A stretch of DNA of 64,000 nt, from contig JAHEBJ010000001.1 of the NCBI GenBank assembly GCA_024642285.1, positions 1 through 64,000 on the forward strand, in the 5' to 3' direction. Positions 1 through 7,555 of the stretch are shown in pieces. Numbering within the stretch: the first letter of the stretch is position 1; every line of letters begins with the position of its first letter. A program made the position numbers and the translations under genes. The notes under the pieces were generated by a model. It did no database searches and had not been told where the DNA came from. It was given only the letters and a program-made list of their open reading frames with translations. The DNA is from Sphingobacteriales bacterium. GTDB taxonomy: Bacteria; Bacteroidota; Bacteroidia; Chitinophagales; Chitinophagaceae.

Positions 1-386
1 CATTGATGTTAAGGGTACAGGAAAACAATCCTTACGTTGAGTTCCCTAAAACACTGCATGTTGATTTTTTTAACGAAGAAGGAACTGTTGACAGCAAGCT
101 TGATGCACTGTATGGCAAATATTTTGAGCAGGAGAGCAAAGTTTTTTTGAGAGATAGCGTACGGGTGATAAACGTTAAAGGCGATACCCTTTATTGCGAT
201 GAATTGTGGTGGGACCGAAACAGGGTAGGTAATGAATTTTATACAGACAAGCCAGTCCGTATACGAACCAAAACACAGATAATAGATGGTTTGGGAATGG
301 AAGCAAGGCAGGATTTTAAATCCTATCACATAAAAGAAGTAAAAGGTATTATCAACGTACCTAACTCCGAGTTTCCATCGAATTAA
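1..386 (+). CDS. lptC: LptC-like LPS export protein, 3' part only
   Basis: This is the C-terminal part of a gene whose beginning lies before the window: the reading frame is open to base 1 and no good start is visible. The roughly 127 visible residues alternate beta-strand-like stretches with the pattern seen in Bacteroidota LptC proteins, including SVRVINVKGDTLYCDELWWD and a following TDKPVRI then IIDGLGMEA stretch, and end in an IKEVKGIINV strand. LptC is the periplasmic bitopic partner of the LptBFG transporter and passes lipopolysaccharide to LptA. The assignment is by recognised sequence pattern; the N-terminal membrane anchor that would confirm it is not in view. Confidence 0.75.
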   Translation, partial: LMLRVQENNPYVEFPKTLHVDFFNEEGTVDSKLDALYGKYFEQESKVFLRDSVRVINVKGDTLYCDELWWDRNRVGNEFYTDKPVRIRTKTQIIDGLGMEARQDFKSYHIKEVKGIINVPNSEFPSN

Positions 387-465
387 ACCGGTCAGGTTAT
401 TTATTTTTTGAATAAACGATGTAGTATCTTTATAGGGATACTAAGTACAACTTCCCGTTTTTGTT

Positions 466-819
466 ATGGCCATAATTACTGTTTACGGAATTCCCAATTG
501 CGATACCACAAAAAAAGCAATGCAATGGCTCAGGAGAGAGAAATTGGATTTTTCTTTTCATGATTACAAACTAAAAGGGATCAATAAACAACAATTAGAA
601 GGCTGGTGTGATCAAGCAGGATGGGAGCTCATCTTTAACAAACGCAGCACAACCTGGCGTGAATTGGGTGAAGCGGTACAAAGAAAAATAATTGATCAGC
701 CATCGGCAATTAAAGTGATGGTGCAACATAACAGCATTATTAAAAGGCCGGTTATCGAATTTGGGAATAAACTGCTGATTGGTTTTAACGAAGAAAAATT
801 TAGTAAACATTTAAAATAG
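466..819 (+). CDS. ArsC/Spx/YffB-family thioredoxin-fold protein
   Basis: A 117-residue ArsC-family protein. The N-terminus has a beta strand followed by GIPNCDTTKKA, where Cys12 is a lone cysteine in a CxxT setting, as in YffB-like members rather than the CxxC of Spx. NKRSTTWREL and IKRPVIE match the conserved arginine and Lys-Arg-Pro regions of the family. Members act as glutathione- or thiol-dependent reductases, but the substrate is unknown for this type and arsenate should not be assumed. The OsmC gene starts 4 bases after its stop, so the two are probably co-transcribed, which fits a thiol or oxidative-stress role (inference). Confidence 0.85.
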   Translation: MAIITVYGIPNCDTTKKAMQWLRREKLDFSFHDYKLKGINKQQLEGWCDQAGWELIFNKRSTTWRELGEAVQRKIIDQPSAIKVMVQHNSIIKRPVIEFGNKLLIGFNEEKFSKHLK

Positions 820-823
820 AAAC

Positions 824-1234
824 ATGAAACGTAACGCAACAGCCGTTTGGAACGGCACAGGAAAAGAAGGCAACGGGCATTTAACCACACAAAGCACAGT
901 CCTTAAGCAAACACAATATTCGTTCAGCTCAAGATTTGAAGATGGCATTGGTACAAACCCTGAAGAACTTGTAGCCGCTGCACATGCAGGATGCTTTAGT
1001 ATGAAACTTAGTTTTGTTTTGGGAGCTGCGGGTTTTACTCCAGACGAAATAAGTACAAGGTGCGATATCACATTGCATGAAGGTGCACTTACGGAATCAC
1101 ATCTAACTGTGTCTGCTAAAATTCCCGGTATCAATAAAGAGCAGTTTGATGCAGCGGTAACTGAAGCAGCAGCAACATGCCCAATATCTAAATCAATAAA
1201 AGCTAATATCACCCATGAGGCGGTGCTAGCTTAA
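824..1234 (+). CDS. OsmC-family peroxiredoxin
   Basis: A 136-residue OsmC/Ohr-superfamily protein. The two expected cysteines are present, Cys57 in AAAHAGCFSM and Cys120 in AAATCPISKSI, and the N-terminus carries the usual beta strands with TNPEELVAAAHA before the first cysteine. OsmC proteins reduce organic hydroperoxides using this cysteine pair and act in the cytoplasm. Length and motif spacing fit OsmC rather than Ohr. It follows the ArsC/YffB-like gene by 4 bases and probably shares its transcript. Confidence 0.93.
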   Translation: MKRNATAVWNGTGKEGNGHLTTQSTVLKQTQYSFSSRFEDGIGTNPEELVAAAHAGCFSMKLSFVLGAAGFTPDEISTRCDITLHEGALTESHLTVSAKIPGINKEQFDAAVTEAAATCPISKSIKANITHEAVLA

Positions 1235-1244
1235 TCCGCTTTCA

Positions 1245-1307
1245 TCCCACAAAGGAAAAGTAAACTGAAATCTTTGAACATCGATTGAAGAGTACAGCTT
1301 TGTGGGA
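1245..1307. repeat. 10-bp inverted repeat with 43-nt loop
   Basis: TCCCACAAAG at 1245-1254 is the exact reverse complement of CTTTGTGGGA at 1298-1307, between the OsmC and SDR genes. The right arm is followed by CATTTTTC, so a weak terminator for the upstream pair is possible, but the long loop is unusual for one. A two-site operator is an alternative. No regulator can be named from sequence. Confidence 0.4.
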
Positions 1308-1333
1308 CATTTTTCATCAGCTAAAAATATCAC

Positions 1334-2152
1334 ATGTCATTCAAAAATAAAACAGTAATCATCACCGGCGCATCACGTGGAATTGGAAAAGCTATTGGAT
1401 TGCGTTTAGCAGCCGAAGGTGCCAACATTGTAATTGCTTCTAAAAGTGTGGAGGAGAATCCAAAACTTGGTGGCACTATTTTTACTGCCGCTGCCGAAAT
1501 GGAAGCTGCAGGGGGACAGGCTTTGGCAGTTCAATGTGATATTCGTTTTGAAGACCAGATTCAAAATGTGGTTGACAAAACTGTTGAAAAATTTGGCGGC
1601 ATTGATATACTCGTTAATAATGCTTCGGCCATCAATCTTACACCAACCGAACAAACCGAACCCAAGCGTTTCGATCTGATGTATGATATTAACGTAAGGG
1701 GAACTTTTATGATGTGCCGTGCCTGCATCCCTCATCTTAAAAAAGGAACCAATGCTCATATCCTCAATCTTTCTCCGCCAATTAATATGGATCTGAAATG
1801 GTTTGAAAATCATTTGGCTTATACTATAAGTAAGTACGACATGAGTATGATTGCACTCGGCTTATCGGCCGAGCTTAAAAAATACAATGTAGCAGCAAAT
1901 GCTTTGTGGCCACGCACCACTATTGCAACTGCAGCTGTAAATAATTTACTGGGCGGCGAAATGCTGATGAAGATGAGTCGCACTGTTGATATCATTGCAG
2001 ACTCGGCATATTATATTTTGTCAAAACCATCAACAAGCTGTACTGGCAATACTTTTATTGATGAAGATGTATTGGAAGCGGAAGGAATTACCGATCTGGA
2101 AAAATATTCCGTGGTGCCCGGCGCACAATTATACAAAGACCTTTTTGTGTAA
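1334..2152 (+). CDS. Short-chain dehydrogenase/reductase, HSDL2-like
   Basis: A 272-residue classical SDR with a Rossmann fold. The nucleotide-binding TGASRGIG lies at residues 11-18, the structural NNAS at 95-98, the catalytic serine in LNLSPP near 147, and the YTISK pair gives Tyr163 and Lys167. The long insertion after the first helix (ENPKLGGTIFTAAAEMEAAGG) and ALWPRTTIATAA near residue 195 are typical of the HSDL2-like subgroup, which is linked to fatty-acid or steroid-type oxidoreduction, but the substrate cannot be read from sequence. It is separated from the upstream OsmC gene by about 100 bases. Confidence 0.9.
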   Translation: MSFKNKTVIITGASRGIGKAIGLRLAAEGANIVIASKSVEENPKLGGTIFTAAAEMEAAGGQALAVQCDIRFEDQIQNVVDKTVEKFGGIDILVNNASAINLTPTEQTEPKRFDLMYDINVRGTFMMCRACIPHLKKGTNAHILNLSPPINMDLKWFENHLAYTISKYDMSMIALGLSAELKKYNVAANALWPRTTIATAAVNNLLGGEMLMKMSRTVDIIADSAYYILSKPSTSCTGNTFIDEDVLEAEGITDLEKYSVVPGAQLYKDLFV

Positions 2153-2286
2153 AATATCTTGTTAACAAAATCTTAAACAGCTTTTCTTTTGATGAGCGGT
2201 AACATTTCTTAGCGCATGTACGTTTATTTTCGTATTCACATCATTACGCCATGAATGATGTTTTTGCAAACCAATAAAGTATAGCC

Positions 2287-4770
2287 ATGAAATGTTTTAC
2301 CATTAAAGCATTATGCTTTTGCATATTGCTTACTTCAACGGCGTTCAGCCAAACTGCTAAAAAACAATTAGCCATCAAAAGAATTCAGTCAACCATTAAA
2401 ATAGATGGAGTTATAGATGATGCCGCCTGGAAAGATGCTCCGGTTGCTGATAAATTTATTAGCCTGCGGCCTACGCCTTTTATTGCCGAGAGTGAGGAAA
2501 ATGCAACACTGATATACTTTGTTTACAACGACGATGGAATTTATGTTGGTGGTTACCTGCATGAAAAAAATGCTGACAGCATCGCTTCGGAATTAAAAGG
2601 CAGGGATGGTTTTGGGAACAACGATTTTATTGGGGTAATTTTTGACACCTATTATGATCACTTAAATGGCTTTGAGTATTTTGTTACACCGCTTGGGGAA
2701 CAAATGGATGCAAAGGTATCGCCCAATAACAATGGTAACAGCGAAGATTTTGGCTGGAATGCTGTGTGGGAAAGTAAATCGAAGCTACAGGCTGATGGCT
2801 GGAGTTTTGAAATGTTTATTCCCTATTCGGCTATCCGTTTTGGAAAGAAAAAAGTTCAGGACTGGGGATTGAATATTGTAAGGCGCAGGCAAAAAAGCGG
2901 TCAGCAATTATTCTGGCAATCAATTGATCCTAATGCCAATGGTTTTTTAACGCAGGAAGGTTTAATAACCGGTTTTGAAGATATTAAACCACCTATGCGG
3001 CTGCAATTCTCTCCGTATTTTTCTACTTACTACAAAAATGATGGAACAGCAAATGCAGGCGATAAAAAAACTGCCACTACATTTAATGGCGGGATGGACG
3101 TGAAATACGGAATTAACCAGGCTTTTACTTTAGATATGACCCTGATACCAGATTTTGGCCAGGTGCAGGCTGATAACAGAATCTTAAATCTTAGCCCATT
3201 TGAACAGAGGTTCAATGAGAACCGTGCCTTTTTTACAGAAGGTACCGAACTTTTCAACAAAGGAAATCTATTTTACAGTCGCCGGATTGGCATAGATCCC
3301 CGCTACAAAAAATGGTTGTCGCCGGGAGTTAACGAAGAAGTGCTGGAGGACCCGGCGCAGGCAAAAATTATTAATGCAACCAAAATCAGCGGGCGTACTC
3401 AAAAGGGATTAGGGGTTGGAGTTTTAAATGCAATTACCCAAAAACAGTACACGGTTTTTCAAAATACAGATAGTAAGGAAACCCGAAGAGAAGTGAATAT
3501 GCCGCTAACCAATTACAATATTCTGGTGCTTGATCAAACCTTAAAAAATAACAGCAGCGTTTCGCTGGTAAATACAAATGTTTGGCGCAGTGGCAATGAT
3601 TATGATGCCAATGTTACATCAGCGTTGTTTGATCTGAACGACAAGAAGAATATGTGGAATGTAGGTGGTAATGTGAGTTTCAGCAACCTGATGAGTAAGA
3701 AAGATAAAAACATAACCGGATATGCTCATAGTATTTACTTTGGGAAAACCAGTGGCCGTTTCAATTTTACAATTTGGCAGGACCTGTATAACGACAAATA
3801 CGACAAGAGTGATTTTGGATATTTTACCAACAATAACACTATGGACCAGGGGGCCTGGTTTGGATACAACTGGACAAAGCCAATCGGGTGGTTTAACCAG
3901 ATGCGGATAAACGGCAATTTCTATTACAGCCGTTTGGTTAGTCCAATAGACCTGTTGCAACGCAAAGAAATGATGTACCAAAACGCAAGCATTAATTTTA
4001 ATTTTAATGGCCAAACAAAAAAACTGTGGTGGGTTGGTGCAAATATAAATGGAGGTCCAAAGCGGAATGATTTTTATGAACCAAGATCATTTGGCCGGGT
4101 TTTTCAGGATAAGGGAAGAATAAATATGAGTGTATGGTGGGAAAGTAATTCAGCAAAAAAACTTTCCTGGGGTGGAAGCCTGTACACCGGAACAGGGGGC
4201 GTATTTAACAGAAAAAACTTTGAGTACAGGCTGTATGGCAAGGTGAGATTCAGCAGTAAGTTTTCGGTTGACAATTCAATAAATGTAAACAGCAGTAAAA
4301 ACCAATCGGGCTGGGCAGCCAGCATTGGGCCTAACAGAGACACAATCATCTTCAGCCGACGCAATGTTAGCAGTGTAGAAAATGTAATGAACATTAAGTA
4401 CAGCTTTTCCAACCGCATGGGACTTACATTAAGAGCAAGGCATTACTGGAGCAAAGTTGATCCGCAACAATTTTACGAACTGGATATGTATGGAAAATTG
4501 CAAACACCAATGAGCCCGTTTACGCAGAACGTAAATCAAAACTATAATTATTTTAGTGTTGATATGGTGTACAGCTGGCAATTTGCACAAGGAAGTTTCT
4601 TTAGCATTGTATGGAAAGATATTGGTGAGAACTTTAACCGGCAGTTTGAGAAAACTTACTTAAATAACCTGAGCAATACAGTTAGTGGCGATCAGTTCAC
4701 AAGCCTGTCGGTAAGAGTAATTTATTTTCTGGATTACCTTACTGTAAGAAATAAGCTTAAGAGAAGTTAG
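2287..4770 (+). CDS. DUF5916 protein with CBM9-like N-terminal domain
   Basis: An 827-residue exported protein. Residues 1-22 form a signal peptide ending TAFSQ. Residues of about 30-240 look like a carbohydrate-binding family 9-like beta-sandwich (IKIDGVIDDAAWKDAP then YFVYNDDGIYVGGYLHE). The rest is the DUF5916 region, rich in aromatic beta-strand repeats and ending in a strand close to the C-terminus, consistent with an outer-membrane barrel. These proteins are common in Bacteroidota, often near peptidases or sugar-uptake loci, and have no established biochemical function. The gene stands alone on the plus strand and converges on the DoxX-like gene across a strong terminator. Confidence 0.85.
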   Translation: MKCFTIKALCFCILLTSTAFSQTAKKQLAIKRIQSTIKIDGVIDDAAWKDAPVADKFISLRPTPFIAESEENATLIYFVYNDDGIYVGGYLHEKNADSIASELKGRDGFGNNDFIGVIFDTYYDHLNGFEYFVTPLGEQMDAKVSPNNNGNSEDFGWNAVWESKSKLQADGWSFEMFIPYSAIRFGKKKVQDWGLNIVRRRQKSGQQLFWQSIDPNANGFLTQEGLITGFEDIKPPMRLQFSPYFSTYYKNDGTANAGDKKTATTFNGGMDVKYGINQAFTLDMTLIPDFGQVQADNRILNLSPFEQRFNENRAFFTEGTELFNKGNLFYSRRIGIDPRYKKWLSPGVNEEVLEDPAQAKIINATKISGRTQKGLGVGVLNAITQKQYTVFQNTDSKETRREVNMPLTNYNILVLDQTLKNNSSVSLVNTNVWRSGNDYDANVTSALFDLNDKKNMWNVGGNVSFSNLMSKKDKNITGYAHSIYFGKTSGRFNFTIWQDLYNDKYDKSDFGYFTNNNTMDQGAWFGYNWTKPIGWFNQMRINGNFYYSRLVSPIDLLQRKEMMYQNASINFNFNGQTKKLWWVGANINGGPKRNDFYEPRSFGRVFQDKGRINMSVWWESNSAKKLSWGGSLYTGTGGVFNRKNFEYRLYGKVRFSSKFSVDNSINVNSSKNQSGWAASIGPNRDTIIFSRRNVSSVENVMNIKYSFSNRMGLTLRARHYWSKVDPQQFYELDMYGKLQTPMSPFTQNVNQNYNYFSVDMVYSWQFAQGSFFSIVWKDIGENFNRQFEKTYLNNLSNTVSGDQFTSLSVRVIYFLDYLTVRNKLKRS

Positions 4771-4785
4771 TGCTAAAACATAAAG

Positions 4786-4819
4786 AAAATCTTTTCCTGT
4801 TTAAACAGGAAAAGATTTT
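4786..4819. terminator. Bidirectional terminator, perfect 17-bp dyad
   Basis: Bases 4786-4802 and 4803-4819 are exact reverse complements with an A-rich left and T-rich right flank. It sits between the convergent DUF5916 and DoxX-like genes and can terminate transcripts from both. Confidence 0.9.
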
Positions 4820-5176
4820 TTATTTAGATTTTCTGTTGCCAATCATAATAGACGCCATAGCCAGGGCCGTATCTCTGAGCAGTAAGCCGGGGTTTCCGTC
4901 CATAGCTGGCTGCAAATGAAGAGTAAATACAAAGACAAGAAGCATTGCCGCCAACAGGTAACAGGCAGTTGTTCTAAACTTATTGATTATTATGGCCAAT
5001 GCAGTTGCAACTAAACCGGCTCCTGATAAATAAATCCATATCCTGCCATCACCGGGCAAGTAAGAAGGAATATCTCCACTCATTACATCGGCATTCATAA
5101 AATGCATTATTCCAAAATATCCAATTATTAAAGCAAAAATCATTTCGGCAAGCCGTGTAGGGAAGAATGATTTCAT
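4820..5176 (-). CDS. DoxX-like small membrane protein
   Basis: A 118-residue membrane protein with four likely transmembrane helices: about residues 7-25, 42-60, 67-85 and 95-110. Helix pattern and length fit the DoxX/DoxX-like family, whose members are poorly characterised. The start at MKSFFPTR is preferred over one 12 codons upstream because it begins right before the first helix. The stop codon lies in the right flank of a bidirectional terminator shared with the convergent DUF5916 gene. Confidence 0.7.
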   Translation of the reverse strand: MKSFFPTRLAEMIFALIIGYFGIMHFMNADVMSGDIPSYLPGDGRIWIYLSGAGLVATALAIIINKFRTTACYLLAAMLLVFVFTLHLQPAMDGNPGLLLRDTALAMASIMIGNRKSK

Positions 5177-5261
5177 AATAATTGATTTTAATTGAAGGTA
5201 AAAAGTAATCAATTAATCGCATTTATGCAATAGCGAAACTCTTTTAAAAAATGCGAATAAT

Positions 5262-5301
5262 AAAAAGCCGGAGCAGAATTTATAAATAATTCTGCTCCGG
5301 C
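5262..5301 (-). terminator. Terminator of the S9 peptidase gene
   Basis: A perfect 14-bp stem, 5267-5280 with 5288-5301 (GCCGGAGCAGAATT and its reverse complement), has a 7-base loop. On the minus strand it is followed by a T-run read from 5266 downward, directly after the S9 peptidase gene. Confidence 0.93.
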
Positions 5302-5322
5302 AAACTTGTTAACAGAGAATGA

Positions 5323-7473
5323 TTACTTCAATAAAGATTTCGGCACTTCCTTCTCCAGTAAATATTTATAAATGAATTTTGTTTTCGAATTCTGAAAGTG
5401 AATTCCTTTGTTTCCTCCCCAGCCATGGCGTCCGCCGCTGTATGGCATAAAATCAAAATCTTTTTTCAGGTCCTGTAATTTACTGATGAACTGAATGCTG
5501 TTCTGCATGTGTACATTATCATCTATCATACCGTGTACGATCTGTATCATGCCTTTGTATTTAGACGCATGAGTCATTACATTGCTGCTTTTATATCCAT
5601 CAGGATTATTGGCAGGCGTACCCATAAATCTTTCGGTGTAGTGCGAATCATAAAGTGTCCAGTCAGTAACGCTGCCGCCGGCCATACCGTGCGTAAACAC
5701 ATCACTTGCGTAAGTCAATGCATAGCAGGTCATATATCCTCCGTAACTGAAACCGGTAATACAAATTTTTGAGGCATCGGCACTTCCGTTTTCAATAAGC
5801 CATTTTACCATTGTGCTGTAGTCTTTCATTTCCCAGTATCCGAGGTTATGATACATATTGCTCACACCTTCTTTTCCAAAATGCCCGCTGGCACGGTGAT
5901 CCATCGATACCTGAATCAAACCTTCTTTTGCATACCATTGCTGGTTGCCACTTAATCCCCAGGTGTCCATTACCGTTCCTGCGTTGGGTCCGCCATAAAT
6001 TGAAATAAGCACTGGGTATTTTTTACTCTTGTCCATATTTATTGGCCAGGTCACTTTCATGGGCAGGTCGTATAACCCATCATCACTTTTTACGCGGATA
6101 ATCTCTGTTTTGGCAAGATTGTAATTGTCAAATTCTTCTCCTTTGCTGCTGCCCAGTTCTTTTATGATATTTCTTTTCGTACTCATCAAGGTCATCCCGT
6201 TAGGTATTGAAGTATTTGAATAAGTGGCAACAAAATAGGAGCCGCCGGGTGAAAGATTGATGCTGTTATTGTTTTCACCCAAGGTAAGGCGTTCCATATT
6301 TTTTCCGTTGATGTTTACTCTGTAAAAATCAGTTCTGGCTGTATTTTCACGGCTACGGGCCGTAAAGTAAACAATGCCTTTCTTTTCGTCAACATATTCA
6401 ATATTGGTAACTGTAAACTTGCCGCTGGTTATGGCGTTTACCAGTTTGCCTTTCATGTCATGAAAATATAAATGATTCCATCCGCTTGCATCACTTTGTA
6501 AAATAAATCCGGTACCATCATTCATAAACTGAATACGGCCGCCCTGGTCGTCAAGATCGATCCATGACTTTTGTTTTTCATTATAGAATTCAGCCTTAGC
6601 GCCGGTGAATAAATTCACTTCATAAATAATTAGGTTGTCCTGTAAACGGTTCATCCACTGCACAAGTAAAGTACTGCCGTTGGGTTTCCAGTAAGGCTGA
6701 CCAAAATACTGATCGTCTTTTTCATTAAAAGCAGCCCAAATAATATTACCGCCATCGGGCCCAACTACACCTACTTTTACTTCAGGATTTGGATCGCCTA
6801 CTTTAGGATATCGCTGTGTTTCAACTACGCCATGTAAACCTGCGGCATCAGTAATAGTGAAAACCGGAATTTTTGAATCATCTGATCGGAAAAAAGCGAT
6901 ATGCTTACTATCGGGGCTCCACCAAAAAGCACGATATCTTCCGCGACGGCCCAATATCTCTTCCATATATACCCAACTGGCATATCCATTCAAGATGGTT
7001 TCACTGCCATCTTTAGTGATCCTGTTTTCTTTTAGGGTCGTTAAATTAACTGTGTACAGGTCATTGTTTTTTGTGTAGGCTACATAATTTCCATCGGGAC
7101 TAACCGTAGGATTTATTTCCTTATCATCGTCGTTAGTAAGCCTGACATCTTCTGTATTTTTTGACAGGAACAGATCGTTTCCTTTGGTTATTATGTTTGG
7201 CGTAACCGCAACCGATCCTTTATTGACATTTGGTTCCACATATTCTTTTTCTGCACCGTTCTTACAATCTACTTCATAATTTTTTCCATCCTTATTTAAA
7301 ATGAAATGACTATCATCAATCCACTTTACCACTCTGGGTAATGAATTGGTAATACCTTTAAAATTATTTTTGAAATACTGGTCGTCGCCCAGTTCTTTTT
7401 TTTGTGCCTGTGACGACAGGCTGAAACCGCACGCCACAGCTAGTACTGCGAAATACTTTACAAACGTTATCAT
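5323..7473 (-). CDS. S9 family dipeptidyl peptidase (DPP IV-like)
   Basis: A 716-residue exported serine peptidase. The start at MITFVKYF is chosen because it gives a clean signal peptide ending SSQAQ; the frame is open 36 codons further but that stretch runs into the upstream gene. The N-terminal half is a DPP IV-type beta-propeller (VSPDGNYVAYTKNND, YASWVYMEEILGRRGRYRAFWWSPD, which carries the paired Glu typical of DPP IV). The C-terminal alpha/beta hydrolase has GFSYGGYM with nucleophile Ser near 576, Asp in DDNVH near 652 and His in GRHGWGG near 683. Such enzymes remove N-terminal Xaa-Pro dipeptides in the periplasm. It lies 82 bases after the VPS10/BNR gene on the same strand. Confidence 0.93.
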   Translation of the reverse strand: MITFVKYFAVLAVACGFSLSSQAQKKELGDDQYFKNNFKGITNSLPRVVKWIDDSHFILNKDGKNYEVDCKNGAEKEYVEPNVNKGSVAVTPNIITKGNDLFLSKNTEDVRLTNDDDKEINPTVSPDGNYVAYTKNNDLYTVNLTTLKENRITKDGSETILNGYASWVYMEEILGRRGRYRAFWWSPDSKHIAFFRSDDSKIPVFTITDAAGLHGVVETQRYPKVGDPNPEVKVGVVGPDGGNIIWAAFNEKDDQYFGQPYWKPNGSTLLVQWMNRLQDNLIIYEVNLFTGAKAEFYNEKQKSWIDLDDQGGRIQFMNDGTGFILQSDASGWNHLYFHDMKGKLVNAITSGKFTVTNIEYVDEKKGIVYFTARSRENTARTDFYRVNINGKNMERLTLGENNNSINLSPGGSYFVATYSNTSIPNGMTLMSTKRNIIKELGSSKGEEFDNYNLAKTEIIRVKSDDGLYDLPMKVTWPINMDKSKKYPVLISIYGGPNAGTVMDTWGLSGNQQWYAKEGLIQVSMDHRASGHFGKEGVSNMYHNLGYWEMKDYSTMVKWLIENGSADASKICITGFSYGGYMTCYALTYASDVFTHGMAGGSVTDWTLYDSHYTERFMGTPANNPDGYKSSNVMTHASKYKGMIQIVHGMIDDNVHMQNSIQFISKLQDLKKDFDFMPYSGGRHGWGGNKGIHFQNSKTKFIYKYLLEKEVPKSLLK

Positions 7474-7555
7474 ATTTAATCTGGTTTTTAATTGAACGGG
7501 CAAGATAACTTTTTTAAGAAGATATTTACGGCCGAAATTGATGAATGGAAATCGT

